A stretch of DNA of 64,000 bases, from contig NZ_CH672387.1 in the NCBI RefSeq assembly GCF_000153465.1, positions 3,590,628 through 3,654,627 on the forward strand. Reading direction: 5' to 3'. Of this stretch, positions 17,748-27,125 are shown piece after piece. Below the pieces are notes generated by a model. It was not told where the DNA came from. It did not search any database and saw only the letters and a list, made by a program, of their open reading frames with translations. Position numbers and translations under genes: made by a program. The first letter of the stretch is position 1. Every line of letters begins with the position of its first letter. Origin of the DNA: Aurantimonas manganoxydans SI85-9A1 (GTDB taxonomy: Bacteria > Pseudomonadota > Alphaproteobacteria > Rhizobiales > Rhizobiaceae).

Positions 17748-18728
17748 ATGACCAAGACGCGACTGACCATCGACCCGGCAGCATTCGACCCGGCGCAGGC
17801 GGACCCCGAACTGGTCGCCCTGAACGAGAAGATCATCAGGGACCAAAAGGCGCTGCCCGATCCCTGGTCGCTGCCGGTGGAAACGGTCCGCAAGGCGCGG
17901 CGCGACGGCCGCGGCATCCTGCCGATCGGCCCGCGCGAGAAGAACGCCGAGGAGATCATCCATATCGGCGGCGCCGGCCGCGAGATCCCGGTGCGGGTGT
18001 TCCGGCCGCGTGACGGCCAGACCCGCGGCACCTTCCTGCATATCCATGGCGGCGGCTGGGTGTTCGGCGCCGCCGACGAGGCCGATCCGCGCCTGCGCCG
18101 AATGGCTGACAATACCGGGCTGACCGTCGCCTCGGTCGAATACCGGCTGGCGCCCGAATTTCCGCATCCGGCGGCCCTGCACGACTGCACCGACATCGCG
18201 GTGGCGCTGGCCAATGGCCATCTCGACCTGCCGCGCGGCTTCCTGGCGATCGGCGGGGAATCGGCCGGGGCGCATCTCGCCGTCCTGACGATGCTGCGGC
18301 TGCGCGACGAATACGGCCTGACACCGTTCCGCGCCGCCAATCTGGTCGCCGGCTGCTACGACCTGTCGCTGACCCCGAGCGTGCGCAACGGGGGTAAGGA
18401 GCGGCTCGTCCTCAACACCGACGACGTCATGGAATTCGTCATGCGCCTGGTGCCGGAGAGCGTCTCGCTCAAGGACCCGGCGGTCTCGCCGCTCCATGCC
18501 GACCTGACCGGCCTGCCGCCGGCCCTGTTCAGCTGCGGCACGCGCGACCTGTTGATCGACGACACGCTGTTCATGGCGATGCGCTGGATGGGCAGCGGGA
18601 TCGAGACGGAGCTGTCGCTGACCAATGGCGGCTGCCACGTCTTCGAAGTGTTTCCGACGGCCGCCGGGCAGCGCTCCCTCGACACGATGGAAGCCTATCT
18701 GAGGCGCCGGGTCAGCTTCCCGGTCTGA
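17748..18728 (+). CDS. Alpha/beta hydrolase of the hormone-sensitive lipase family
   Basis: A 326-residue esterase/lipase-like enzyme. The oxyanion-hole motif is HIHGGGWVFG (about residues 95-104), the nucleophile elbow GGESAGAHLA, the acid is probably the Asp in CGTRDLLIDDTLF, and the catalytic His lies in GGCHVFEVFP. These four elements are the HSL (Abhydrolase_3) set. There is no signal peptide, so it acts in the cytoplasm on a short-chain ester or carbamate of unknown identity. The ATG at 17748 is preceded by AGGGAAACGAC. It is divergent from yjbQ. Confidence 0.85.
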   Translation: MTKTRLTIDPAAFDPAQADPELVALNEKIIRDQKALPDPWSLPVETVRKARRDGRGILPIGPREKNAEEIIHIGGAGREIPVRVFRPRDGQTRGTFLHIHGGGWVFGAADEADPRLRRMADNTGLTVASVEYRLAPEFPHPAALHDCTDIAVALANGHLDLPRGFLAIGGESAGAHLAVLTMLRLRDEYGLTPFRAANLVAGCYDLSLTPSVRNGGKERLVLNTDDVMEFVMRLVPESVSLKDPAVSPLHADLTGLPPALFSCGTRDLLIDDTLFMAMRWMGSGIETELSLTNGGCHVFEVFPTAAGQRSLDTMEAYLRRRVSFPV

Positions 18729-18756
18729 CGCCCCGGCCCGTCCGTTTCACTACGCG

Positions 18757-19212
18757 TCAGGTCCGGCCGGGCATGTCCGCATCGGCGTCCGCGTCATCCG
18801 GCGGGGTCTCGCCGCGAATGTCCTCGTCGAGCTCCCGGACGATGTCGGCGAAGCCGCGGAACAGCTTCTGCATCTGGTCGACGGCCCGATCGGCGTCGTC
18901 GCTGTCGATCAGCGCCCGGCGGCCCTCTTCCAGCTCCTCCACCCGGGCCTCGAGATCGTCGAGGCGGGCGGCAAGATCGCCGTTGCCGCTTGCGTCGCTG
19001 CCCCCGCCGAGTGTGGCATCGGTGCAGACGATCGCATCGCCCGAAACCCGGCAGAACTCGACGTCGCCGGTCACCGTGTCGAGCCGCGCGACGCCGCCAT
19101 CGACGGGCTGCATTTCGTAGCGCCCGCCGGCCGTGTCGAGCAGCGACTGGGCGGCCGCCGGCGTCGCCAGCAGTGCGGTTGCGGTCAGGATCGTCAGCAC
19201 ATATCCGGCCAT
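18757..19212 (-). CDS. Predicted secreted protein with coiled-coil segment, function unknown
   Basis: A 151-residue protein not recognised by family. The first 22 residues form a clean Sec signal peptide ending in the ATPAAAQ cleavage pattern. The mature part starts with a short domain containing two Cys (EFCRVSGDAIVCTD), which may form a disulfide, followed by a coiled coil (LAARLDDLEARVEELEEG) and a very acidic tail rich in Asp. The ATG at 19212 is fixed by the signal peptide. It is convergent with the esterase gene, 28 bases away, and divergent from the DUF952 gene. Periplasmic location is inferred. Confidence 0.65.
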   Translation of the reverse strand: MAGYVLTILTATALLATPAAAQSLLDTAGGRYEMQPVDGGVARLDTVTGDVEFCRVSGDAIVCTDATLGGGSDASGNGDLAARLDDLEARVEELEEGRRALIDSDDADRAVDQMQKLFRGFADIVRELDEDIRGETPPDDADADADMPGRT

Positions 19213-19354
19213 GGCGGCCTCCCGTTGCCTAGGTGGATGGCCGGCACGCTCCGGCCCTGCCCGTGACGCTAGACCGGAGACGTGACCACCTCGTGGCGGC
19301 GGATGGCATGCGGCGCGATTGCTTTTTGCCGGTGCCTCTGGCAACCGATGAAGC

Positions 19355-19702
19355 ATGGTTGAGCCGATATACAAGATCGCGCCGCGGGCGCTGTGGGAGG
19401 CCGCGAAGGCCAGGGGCCGCTTCGACGGCGCACCGGTGGACGAGGCGGATGGCTACATCCATTTCTCGACCGGCCAGCAGGCGCGCGAGACGGCGGCCCG
19501 GCACTTCGCCCGCCAGGACGATCTCCTGCTGATCGCGGTGGATCCGGCCCGCCTCGGCGAGGCCCTGCGCTTCGAGCCGTCGCGCGGTGGCGCGCTGTTC
19601 CCGCATCTCTACGGTCCGCTGCCGCTGGACGCGGTGCTGTGGGTCGAGGACCTGCCGCTCGGCGCCGACGGCAATCACCAGTTCCCCGGCTCTGTCAGGT
19701 GA
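19355..19702 (+). CDS. DUF952-family protein
   Basis: A 115-residue cytoplasmic protein of the DUF952 family, related in fold to glutathione-S-transferase-like or ADP-ribosyl-fold proteins. Diagnostic segments are IYKIAPRALWEAA, DGYIHFSTGQQARETA and FPHLYGPLPLDAV. Its biochemical role is unknown. Its stop codon overlaps the pyrD GTG start in a GTGA, so the two are translationally coupled; this DUF952-pyrD order is common in Alphaproteobacteria as far as I recall. Confidence 0.85.
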   Translation: MVEPIYKIAPRALWEAAKARGRFDGAPVDEADGYIHFSTGQQARETAARHFARQDDLLLIAVDPARLGEALRFEPSRGGALFPHLYGPLPLDAVLWVEDLPLGADGNHQFPGSVR

Positions 19703-20796
19703 GACGCCTCTACCGGCTGGCACGCCCGGCCATCTTCCGCCTCGATCCCGAGCGCAGCCACGGCCTGTCGATCGCCGCTCTGAAGAGCGGCCTCGTGCCG
19801 CGCGCCGACACCCCGGTGGACAATCGTCTGCGCGTTGCGGTCGCGGGCATCGGCTTTCCCAACCCGCTCGGCCTTGCCGCCGGCTACGACAAGAATGCCG
19901 AGGTGCCCGACGCCGCGCTGCGGCTCGGCTTCGGCTTTGCCGAGGTCGGCACGATCACGCCGAAGCCGCAGGAGGGCAATCCCAAGCCCCGGGTGTTCCG
20001 CATCACGGCGAAAGAGGCGATCATCAACCGCCTTGGCTTCAACAATCAGGGCCATGCCGAAGCCTTCGCGCGGCTGTCGGCCCGCGCCCGCAAGCCGGGC
20101 ATCGTCGGCGTCAATGTCGGGGCCAACAAGGACGCGATCGACCGGGTCGCCGACTATGTCGAGGGCATCAACGTCTTCGCCCCGGTCGCCAGCTATCTGA
20201 CGATCAACATTTCCTCGCCCAACACGCCGGGCCTGCGCGCGCTGCAGAGCGGCTCGGAACTCGACCGGCTGCTCCGCTCGGCCGTGGCGGCGCGGGACGG
20301 CTACGCCGCCCTGTCGGGCACGGCGAAGACGCCGCTGTTCCTGAAGGTGGCGCCGGACCTGACCGAGGAGCAGATCGAGGAGATCGCCGGCCAGGTCACG
20401 CGGCGCGGCATCGACGGCATGATCGTCTCCAACACGACCCTGTCGCGCGCGGGGGTCACCGGCCTGCCGGACGCCACCGAGGCCGGGGGCCTGTCGGGAG
20501 CACCACTGGCGGCGCGCGCGACCTATGTGCTGGCGCGGTTTCGCAAGGCGCTCGGCCCCGACATGCCGCTGATCGGCGTCGGCGGGATCGACAGTGCCGC
20601 CGAGGCGATCCGGCGGATCGAGGCGGGCGCCGACCTGCTGCAGCTCTACACGGCACTGGTTTATCATGGCCCCGAACTGCCGGGCGCGATTCTCAGAGGA
20701 ATTCTGCGCTATCTCGACCGCGCCGGGATCGACAGCCTGCGCGAGCTGCGCGACCGCAACGTCGATGCCGTTCTGGCAAATCCGCCCGTGATCTGA
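19699..20796 (+). CDS. pyrD: Dihydroorotate dehydrogenase (quinone), class 2
   Basis: Oxidises dihydroorotate to orotate with FMN and passes electrons to the respiratory quinone; fourth step of pyrimidine synthesis, bound to the inner-membrane face. The 365 residues include the class 2 N-terminal amphipathic extension (RRLYRLARPAIFRLDPE), FMN-site GLAAGYDKNAEV, the active-site Ser region TINISSPNTPGLR, LKVAPDLTEEQ, NTTLSR and the phosphate loop IGVGGIDSAAEA. The start is a GTG at 19699 inside the DUF952 stop. The longer upstream frame is only the other reading of the DUF952 gene. Confidence 0.96.
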   Translation: MRRLYRLARPAIFRLDPERSHGLSIAALKSGLVPRADTPVDNRLRVAVAGIGFPNPLGLAAGYDKNAEVPDAALRLGFGFAEVGTITPKPQEGNPKPRVFRITAKEAIINRLGFNNQGHAEAFARLSARARKPGIVGVNVGANKDAIDRVADYVEGINVFAPVASYLTINISSPNTPGLRALQSGSELDRLLRSAVAARDGYAALSGTAKTPLFLKVAPDLTEEQIEEIAGQVTRRGIDGMIVSNTTLSRAGVTGLPDATEAGGLSGAPLAARATYVLARFRKALGPDMPLIGVGGIDSAAEAIRRIEAGADLLQLYTALVYHGPELPGAILRGILRYLDRAGIDSLRELRDRNVDAVLANPPVI

Positions 20797-20837
20797 GCGG
20801 CGAGCGCCTCACACGGCGTGCGGAGACCGTCGCCGGC

Positions 20838-21281
20838 TCAGGCCCAGGCGAAGGCCAGCCCCGGCGAGGCATGGAAGCTTGCCGGCGGCTTGCAGTGCGG
20901 CGGCGGGTTGGCCATCCCCTCCTGCAGATACTGCATGATCCGGAACACGTCATGGCGCACGAAGGGCTTGGGCAGGACGCCATGCCCGCCGGCAAAGTCC
21001 TCCGGCAGCTTGCGCGGATTGCCGGTCACGAAGACCACCATCGTGTCGGGCCAGATGCTGCGGATATGGGTGCAGACATCGATGCCGCTCGAATGCTCGG
21101 CCAGATGCAGGTCGACGAAGGCGACGTCCGGCGCCAGATCGCGGGGCAGCGCCTGCACCTCGCGCAGCGACGCGCATTCGCCGGCGACCTCGTGGCCCGC
21201 ATCCTCGATCATGGCTTCCATGTCCATGGCGAGCAGCGCTTCGTCTTCGACGATCAGGAACTTGAGCGCGGGCATATTCAT
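20838..21281 (-). CDS. Single-domain response regulator paired with the LOV kinase
   Basis: A 147-residue receiver without an output domain. It contains the acidic pocket in FLIVEDEALLAMD, phospho-acceptor Asp 57 in VAFVDLHLAEHSSGID, Thr in VVFVTGNP and Lys 105 in GVLPKPF, then a short C-terminal tail rich in Pro and Ala. It resembles the stand-alone receivers that take phosphate from HisKA_2/HWE kinases in alphaproteobacteria. Its ATG overlaps the kinase stop as ATGA, so the two are translationally coupled and almost certainly a signalling pair. The downstream target is unknown, since it has no DNA-binding domain. Confidence 0.9.
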   Translation of the reverse strand: MNMPALKFLIVEDEALLAMDMEAMIEDAGHEVAGECASLREVQALPRDLAPDVAFVDLHLAEHSSGIDVCTHIRSIWPDTMVVFVTGNPRKLPEDFAGGHGVLPKPFVRHDVFRIMQYLQEGMANPPPHCKPPASFHASPGLAFAWA

Positions 21282-22399
21282 GCAGCTCCTGCTTCGTCCG
21301 GCTGGTGCAGCGGGAAGCGGATGGACACGTGGGTGCCGGACGCGGCGCCGTTCCACTCGGTTTCGGCGCCGATCTGGCGCGACAGGCGCGCGATCAGCGA
21401 GCGTCCCACCGAACCCGTGGTGATCCGGGCTGCGTCGAAACCCGGACCATCGTCGCGGAGATCGATCATGGCATGGCCGTCGGCCTGCCTCACGTCGAGG
21501 CGCAATTCGCCGCTCCGTCCGTCGGCATAGGCATGCTTGACCGCGTTGGTGATCAGCTCGTTGAGGATCAGGCCGACCGGCGCCGCCTTGTCCGCCGGAA
21601 TCGGGACGGGCTCGCAGCTGCTGCGCAGCCTGATGTCCTCGCGACCACTGGCGCCCAGAACGTCGGAGGCGAGGCTGTCGGCGAAGGCGCCAACGTCGAA
21701 CCGGGTCACGTCATCGGCCTGGTAGAGCCGGCGATGGACGGCGGCCAGGGCGTCGATGCGCTCCAGCATGGTTTCCAGCGTCTCGCGGAACTTCGGATCG
21801 GGGATCGAGCGCATCTGGAGCCGCAGCAGCGAGCCGATCATGGTCAGGTTGTTCTTGACCCGGTGATCGACCTCGTTGAGCAGCAGCGTCTTGGCCTCCA
21901 GCGCCGCCTGCAGATCCCGGGTGCGGGCATCCACCTGCGCCTCGACATCCTCTTTCTGACGGGCCAGCGCCTGCTCGGCCTCGACCCGCTCGGTCATGTC
22001 GAGCTGCGAGGCGAAGAAAAACTGGACGTCGCCGTCCTCGCCGCGCACCGGGCTGACATAGAGCGAATTCCAGAAGGCGCTGCCGTCCTTGCGGTAGTTG
22101 CGCAACTGGACGTTCACCGGCTCCTTGCGCGCGATCGCCTGCCGCAGACGATCCACCTCGGTGGGATCGGTGTCCGGCCCCTGCAAGAACCGGCAGTTGC
22201 GACCGATGATCTCGTCGCGGTCGTAGCCGATGAGGTCCTGGAAGGCCTTGTTGGCGAAGATGATCGGATTGTCGGGCTGCCGGGGATCGGTGATGATCAT
22301 CGGCATGCGGGTTCCGCGAATGGCAGCCGCGAAAGGATCGCCCCGGCCCTGCTCGTGGCCGATGATCTCGGTGAGATGCCAGTCGTCGCGCTGTCTCAT
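21278..22399 (-). CDS. LOV-domain blue-light sensor histidine kinase (HisKA_2/HWE type)
   Basis: A 373-residue soluble kinase. The PAS-fold domain at about 25-135 is a LOV photoreceptor: it has the invariant GRNCRFLQG with the adduct-forming Cys 69, NYRKDGSAFWNSL with FMN-contacting Asn residues, and FFASQLDMT with the conserved Gln 132. A helical linker (about 138-170) leads to the dimerisation/phospho-acceptor EVDHRVKNNL (His 179) and an HATPase with LILNELITNAVKHAY and LRDDGPGFD. No membrane segment. The ATG at 22399 was preferred to a TTG at 22447 because the latter adds only sequence without similarity. Overlaps the receiver gene by ATGA. Comparable to the Brucella LOV-HK. Confidence 0.92.
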   Translation of the reverse strand: MRQRDDWHLTEIIGHEQGRGDPFAAAIRGTRMPMIITDPRQPDNPIIFANKAFQDLIGYDRDEIIGRNCRFLQGPDTDPTEVDRLRQAIARKEPVNVQLRNYRKDGSAFWNSLYVSPVRGEDGDVQFFFASQLDMTERVEAEQALARQKEDVEAQVDARTRDLQAALEAKTLLLNEVDHRVKNNLTMIGSLLRLQMRSIPDPKFRETLETMLERIDALAAVHRRLYQADDVTRFDVGAFADSLASDVLGASGREDIRLRSSCEPVPIPADKAAPVGLILNELITNAVKHAYADGRSGELRLDVRQADGHAMIDLRDDGPGFDAARITTGSVGRSLIARLSRQIGAETEWNGAASGTHVSIRFPLHQPDEAGAA

Positions 22400-22529
22400 G
22401 TGCTGCTGCCGTCGGTTCCCGTGAGTCCGGTCGGCGGCGAGGCGCAACCTGAAGATGGGTAAAGATGGTCAGCTAACGGCAAGTCGCGGTTTCCGTTCCG
22501 TCGGACTTTCGTCTTGTCTGTGGACAATG

Positions 22530-23954
22530 CTACCGCACAGCAACGTTTTCGCGTCGGCCGCGCCATGATCGCGCGGCGAAGGTCTCGGCCCGCCGCCGCG
22601 GCACCAGGGCGAGCAGGCTGAAGCCGCGAAAGCCGAGAAAGGCGAGGAGCGCCAGCCACAGGCCCGTATTGCCGTAGATCGGCGTCAGCGCGTAGGCGGC
22701 GGCCGCGAAGGCGAGGAAGGCGGCGATCATCATGTTGCGCATAGTCTGCGACCAGGTGGCGCCGATGAACACACCGTCCATGATGAAGGCCAGCGCGCCG
22801 GCAACCGGCGTCAGCGCCGCGAACGGCAGATAGTCCGTGGCCATCTGCCGCACCGCCGGGTCCGTCGTCAGGGCGGCGATCAACGCCTCGCCGGCGAAGA
22901 GGAACACCGCCGAGACCACCAGCGACACGGCCATGCCCCACAAGATGGTGAGGCGGACGGCGCGGTCGAAGGCCGGCCTGTAGCGCGCCCCGACCGAGCG
23001 TCCGACCAGTTGCTCGGTGGCCGTCGCCATGCCGTCGAGAAAATAGCTGCCGACCGCGAAGAAGTTCATCAGGATGCCATTGGCCGCCAGCACCAGCGTG
23101 CCGAACTGGGCCCCGAGCCGCGCGAACAGCATGAAGGCGCCGAGCAGACAGAAGGAGCGGATCATGATGTCGCGATTGACCGCGATCATCCGCACGAAGC
23201 CGGCCCGCTCGAAGACCCGCGAACGAGATGGCCGGTCGGCGGCGTCGAAACGCTGCAAGACGACGAGGAAACCGACAAGGGCGCCGATCGCCTCGCCGCA
23301 GACCGTGCCGACGGCGACGCCGGCAATGCCGTATTCCATCACCAGGCCGAACAGGATCGACAGGGCGATGTTGCTGCCGTTGACGACGAATTGCAGCGCG
23401 AGCCCCAGGCCGCCCCGGCCGCAGCCCAGCACATGGCCGAGAATGGCGTAGTTGAGAAAGGCGAAGGGCGCCGAGAACATCCGCACGAAGACGTAGAGCC
23501 CGGTCGCGGCAACGACCCCCCGCCCCGGCGCGATGGCCAGACGGCCGAGCCCGGTGATCAGCGGCTCGGCGGCGATCAGCCCGGCACCGATCAGCAGCGA
23601 CAGCACGACCGAGCGCCAGAACACCGCCTGCACCTCGCGGCCGTTCTCCTCGCCCGCCGCCTGCGCCGTCAGCCCGGTCGTGCCGGAGCGCAGGAAATTG
23701 AACGTTGCGAAGGCGAAATCGAAGATCAGCGCACCGACCGCAAGGCCTCCGAGCGCCGTTGCATCGCCGATCCGCCCGACCACCGCCGTATCGGTCAGCC
23801 CGATCAGCGGGGTCGTCAGGAAGGCCAGCGTCATCGGCAGGGTGATCTTCCAGACATCGCGATGGGTGACCGCGAAGGGGCGCGAGCGCAGCGTCTGCCC
23901 ACCCGGCTCCGTACCGCCGCCGCGCCTGTCGTCCTGATCGATCATCTCGTGCAT
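22530..23954 (-). CDS. MATE-family efflux transporter
   Basis: A 474-residue inner-membrane protein with twelve predicted helices in two homologous halves, of the DinF-like branch of MATE Na+ or H+ drug antiporters. The N-half begins [27 protein letters not shown], the classic MATE helix 1 with the acidic Asp, then [17 protein letters not shown]. The C-half repeats it as [21 protein letters not shown]. It exports cationic compounds or metabolites in the family; the substrate here is unknown. It is on the same strand as the LOV kinase but 130 bases upstream, and divergent from the HDAC-like gene. Confidence 0.92.
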   Translation of the reverse strand: MHEMIDQDDRRGGGTEPGGQTLRSRPFAVTHRDVWKITLPMTLAFLTTPLIGLTDTAVVGRIGDATALGGLAVGALIFDFAFATFNFLRSGTTGLTAQAAGEENGREVQAVFWRSVVLSLLIGAGLIAAEPLITGLGRLAIAPGRGVVAATGLYVFVRMFSAPFAFLNYAILGHVLGCGRGGLGLALQFVVNGSNIALSILFGLVMEYGIAGVAVGTVCGEAIGALVGFLVVLQRFDAADRPSRSRVFERAGFVRMIAVNRDIMIRSFCLLGAFMLFARLGAQFGTLVLAANGILMNFFAVGSYFLDGMATATEQLVGRSVGARYRPAFDRAVRLTILWGMAVSLVVSAVFLFAGEALIAALTTDPAVRQMATDYLPFAALTPVAGALAFIMDGVFIGATWSQTMRNMMIAAFLAFAAAAYALTPIYGNTGLWLALLAFLGFRGFSLLALVPRRRAETFAARSWRGRRENVAVR

Positions 23955-24041
23955 AGGCGGCAGGTTGCACCGGCATCGCAGGCACGCAAGCGAAACCTTG
24001 CCGCGGTGAATCCCGGCGAGGCCGCCCTAGCTTGTCGCCGA

Positions 24042-24944
24042 ATGCCTCTTCCGATCATCCACCATCCCGCCTTCGACGCGGATTTCGATGCCGCGCACCG
24101 GTTTCCGATGTCGAAATTCTCGCGGCTCGCCGAAATCCTCGTCGAGGACGGGCTCGTCGCGCCCGGCGGCTACCACGAACCGGCCCCGGCTCCGCAGAAC
24201 TGGCTGCGGCTGGCCCATGACCCGCTCTATGTCGACCAGGTGCTGTTTTCGGCAGTGCCGCCGCAGATGGAGAAGGCGATCGGCTTCCGGGTGGACGAGA
24301 AGGTGGCGCTGCGCTCGCGCTGTGCCACCGGCGGCACGGTGCTGACCGCCCATCTGGCGCTCGTCGAGGGGCTCGCCTGCAACACGGCCGGCGGCAGCCA
24401 TCATGCGGCGCGGGACTGCGGCGCCGGCTTCTCGGTGTTCAACGACGTGGCGGTGGCCGCGTCGCTCCTCCTGGCCGACGGCGATGCCGGCCGCGTCCTG
24501 ATCGTCGATTGCGACGTCCACCAGGGTGACGGCACGGCCCGCATCTTCGAGAACGAGCGGCGGGTCTTCACCCTGTCGCTGCACGGCGCCAGGAACTATC
24601 CGGTGCGCAAGGCGCAGTCCGATCTCGACGTGCCGCTGGCGGACGGCACCGGCGACGCCGACTATCTCGACGCCCTCGTGCCGGCGCTGGCCGAAGGTCT
24701 CCGCCGCTCGCTCCCCGACATCGTCTTCTACAATGCCGGGGTCGACCCGCACGAAGACGACCGGCTCGGCCGTCTGGCGCTGAGCGATGCCGGCCTTGCC
24801 GAGCGCGACCGCACGGTGATCGGGACCTGCCGCGACGTCGGCATCCCCGTCGCCTGCGTCATCGGCGGCGGCTATTCCCGCGACATCGACGCCCTCGCCC
24901 ACCGCCATTCGATCCTGCACCGGGTGGCCTGGGAGTTCGCCTGA
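24042..24944 (+). CDS. Class IV histone deacetylase-like metal amidohydrolase
   Basis: A 300-residue deacetylase of the HDAC11-like bacterial group. The N-terminus [20 protein letters not shown] is the group's signature. Active-site blocks present are [14 protein letters not shown] (tandem His), [13 protein letters not shown] (zinc ligands Asp and His), [16 protein letters not shown] (zinc Asp) and GGGYSRD in place of the Tyr-containing loop. It is therefore predicted active as a zinc-dependent deacetylase, perhaps on acetylated polyamines, amines or proteins. Start ATG at 24042. Monocistronic and divergent from the MATE gene. Confidence 0.88.
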   Translation: MPLPIIHHPAFDADFDAAHRFPMSKFSRLAEILVEDGLVAPGGYHEPAPAPQNWLRLAHDPLYVDQVLFSAVPPQMEKAIGFRVDEKVALRSRCATGGTVLTAHLALVEGLACNTAGGSHHAARDCGAGFSVFNDVAVAASLLLADGDAGRVLIVDCDVHQGDGTARIFENERRVFTLSLHGARNYPVRKAQSDLDVPLADGTGDADYLDALVPALAEGLRRSLPDIVFYNAGVDPHEDDRLGRLALSDAGLAERDRTVIGTCRDVGIPVACVIGGGYSRDIDALAHRHSILHRVAWEFA

Positions 24945-24964
24945 GCCTGCCCTGCGTGGCGCCC

Positions 24965-25234
24965 CTAGCGGCGGCCCATCGTCAGCAGCCGCGAGATGAT
25001 GAAGATCGGGATGACGATGGCCGCGCCGAGCAGGAAGTAGTCCAGCGCCCGGTCGAGCGAGCCAAAGATGTTGTACCAGAGCCAGTCGAACAGGCCGACG
25101 AACCAGTCGATCACGTCGGCGGGGCTCCAGGACAGCCAGGACAGGATCACGCCGACGACGATCGACAGCAGGATCAGCCGCATGATCACGCCGAGCGGCG
25201 AGCCACCGAGAAACCTGTTCACCCGTTCCGACAT
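24965..25234 (-). CDS. Small membrane protein of DUF6460 type
   Basis: An 89-residue protein with two hydrophobic helices (VIMRLILLSIVVGVILSWL and YFLLGAAIVIPIFIISRLL) separated by an aromatic stretch (WFVGLFDWLWYN). The start SERVNRFLGGSPLGVI with the SPADVI-type loop fits the DUF6460 family of Hyphomicrobiales, whose function is unknown. The ATG at 25234 was preferred over a longer frame because homology starts there. It is convergent with the HDAC-like gene, 20 bases apart, and downstream of the ligase gene on the same strand pattern. Confidence 0.72.
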   Translation of the reverse strand: MSERVNRFLGGSPLGVIMRLILLSIVVGVILSWLSWSPADVIDWFVGLFDWLWYNIFGSLDRALDYFLLGAAIVIPIFIISRLLTMGRR

Positions 25235-25348
25235 GTTGCACCGCTCCGCTGCGTCCCTGCCCGGCAGGTAGGCGGTCGCGCCCCCCCGCACAAGCCCGCA
25301 GAACCGGTCAGCCGGCGTGCAGCCCGGTCCCGGCGACCCCGCTGCGCC

Positions 25349-27025
25349 CTATTCCGGCATCGGCTCGGGCAGCATCGCCTGCAGGGTTTCCAGCCGGTCC
25401 GCCTCGAAGGCCGGCTTGTCCCATCGCAGCCGCGAGACGCGCGGAAAGCGCATGGCGACGCCGCTCTTGTGGCGGCTCGAGCGGGCCAGCCCCTCGAAGG
25501 CGACTTCCAGGACGAGGCCGTGATCGGGCTCGGCCCGCACCGAACGCACCGGGCCGAAGCGCTCGATCGTGTTGTCGCGGACATATTTGTCGAGCTGCTT
25601 CAGCTCCTCGTCGGTGAAGCCGAAATAGGCCTTGCCCACCGGCACCAGTTCGGGATCGTCCATTGGCCCGGTCCAGACGCCGAACGTGTAGTCGGAATAG
25701 AAGCTCGACCGTTTGCCGTGGCCGCGCTGGGCATACATCAGCACCGCGTCGACCAGATGCGGGTCCTGCTTCCACTTGAACCATGGCCCCTTCGGCCGCC
25801 CCGGCACATAGGTCGAGTCCCAGCGCTTCAGCATCACGCCCTCGATCACCGGATGGGGCGGACCGGCACGCAGGCGAGCGAGTTCGTCGAAATCGGAAAA
25901 GTCGAGGAAGGGCGAGACGTCGAAGCGGGTCGGCTCAAGGCCGGCGACGAAGCGGTCCAGCCGCTTGCGGCGCTCGGCGAAGGGCAGCGCCCGCAGATCC
26001 TCGTCGCCGTCCTGCAACAGATCGTAGGTCCGCAGGAACACCGGATAGCGCTTCAGGACGGCGGCCGAGACCGTCTTGCGGTTCAGGCGCTGCTGCAGGT
26101 CGGAGAAGGTGCCGACGACGATGTCGTCGCGCGGCGCCCCCTCATGCGCCTCCACCTTCGGCTTGCCGCCACTCTGGGATTGCGGCGTGGCGACCAGCAA
26201 CTCGCCGTCGAGCGCGCCCTCATAGGTCATGAAGTCGAGAAGGTCGGGAAAGGCGTTGGAGATGTCGTCGCCGGTGCGCGAATACAGCCGCCGCGTGCCG
26301 TTCTCCGCCGTCGCCTGGACGCGGATGCCGTCCCATTTCCACTCCGCTGCATAGGTCTCGGGATCGATGCGGCCGTAATCCGGCTCCTCCAGCGCCTGCG
26401 ACAGCATCACCGGGCGGAACGGCGAGGCCGCCGCCGAGACCGGCTTGTCGTCGCGCCCTTCCAGCCAGGCGAACAGGCTCTCATAGGGCAGTTCCAGCCC
26501 GTGCCAGAGCTCCTCGATCTCGGCCACCGGCCGGTCGCCGAACTCGGCCAGCGCCTGCTTGGCGAGGCGCGAGGAGACGCCGATGCGCATGGCGCCGGTG
26601 ACGAGCTTCAACAGCGCGTAGCGGCCCGAGGAATCCAGCCGGTCGAGCCAGGCCTCGACGAGCGCCGGGCCGTCCTTGCGGGTCGCGGCGTCCAGCGTCT
26701 CCACCACTTCCGCCAGCGTCGGCGGATCGGCCGGACGGGCAGCGCCATCCAGCGGCGACGGCCAGACCAGGGCGATGGTTTCGGCCAGATCGCCGACATA
26801 ATCGTAGGAATAGCCGAACAGCACCGCGTCCATGCGGCTCGCCATCAATTCGCGCAGCATGGCCGGCTTGACGCTGCGCACGTCGAGATCGCCGGTGATC
26901 GCCGCCAGCGCATAGCCGCGCTCGGGATCGGGCACCTGGCGGAAGAAATCCACCATCAGGCGCAGCTTGCCGTTGCGCGACGGGGTCAGGACCAGGCGGT
27001 CGAGGAGTTCGGCAAAGCGCTTCAT
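25349..27025 (-). CDS. ATP-dependent DNA ligase (cisplatin-damage-response type)
   Basis: A 558-residue DNA ligase joining nicks with ATP. The N-terminal DNA-binding domain begins MKRFAELLDRLVLTPSRNGK, the pattern of the bacterial damage-response ligases. The adenylation domain has EWKWDGIRVQA with the nucleophilic Lys (motif I), YSRTGDDIS (III), GALDGELL (IIIa), GVMLKRWDS (IV) and FKWKQDP (V), followed by the OB-fold. All catalytic motifs are intact. In many relatives the gene sits with an Lhr-type helicase, a metallo-beta-lactamase exonuclease and the PdeM nuclease; here none of these is adjacent, and a DEDD exonuclease lies 100 bases upstream instead. The ATG at 27025 is fixed by the N-terminus. 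Confidence 0.92.
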   Translation of the reverse strand: MKRFAELLDRLVLTPSRNGKLRLMVDFFRQVPDPERGYALAAITGDLDVRSVKPAMLRELMASRMDAVLFGYSYDYVGDLAETIALVWPSPLDGAARPADPPTLAEVVETLDAATRKDGPALVEAWLDRLDSSGRYALLKLVTGAMRIGVSSRLAKQALAEFGDRPVAEIEELWHGLELPYESLFAWLEGRDDKPVSAAASPFRPVMLSQALEEPDYGRIDPETYAAEWKWDGIRVQATAENGTRRLYSRTGDDISNAFPDLLDFMTYEGALDGELLVATPQSQSGGKPKVEAHEGAPRDDIVVGTFSDLQQRLNRKTVSAAVLKRYPVFLRTYDLLQDGDEDLRALPFAERRKRLDRFVAGLEPTRFDVSPFLDFSDFDELARLRAGPPHPVIEGVMLKRWDSTYVPGRPKGPWFKWKQDPHLVDAVLMYAQRGHGKRSSFYSDYTFGVWTGPMDDPELVPVGKAYFGFTDEELKQLDKYVRDNTIERFGPVRSVRAEPDHGLVLEVAFEGLARSSRHKSGVAMRFPRVSRLRWDKPAFEADRLETLQAMLPEPMPE

Positions 27026-27125
27026 GGAGTCCCGGAACGGCTGCGGATCGGCGATGGCGGGGCACATAGGGCGCGGCCGCCGGGTCGCATCGTCCCCAAG
27101 GCAGCGCACGCCACCTCCAACTGGC

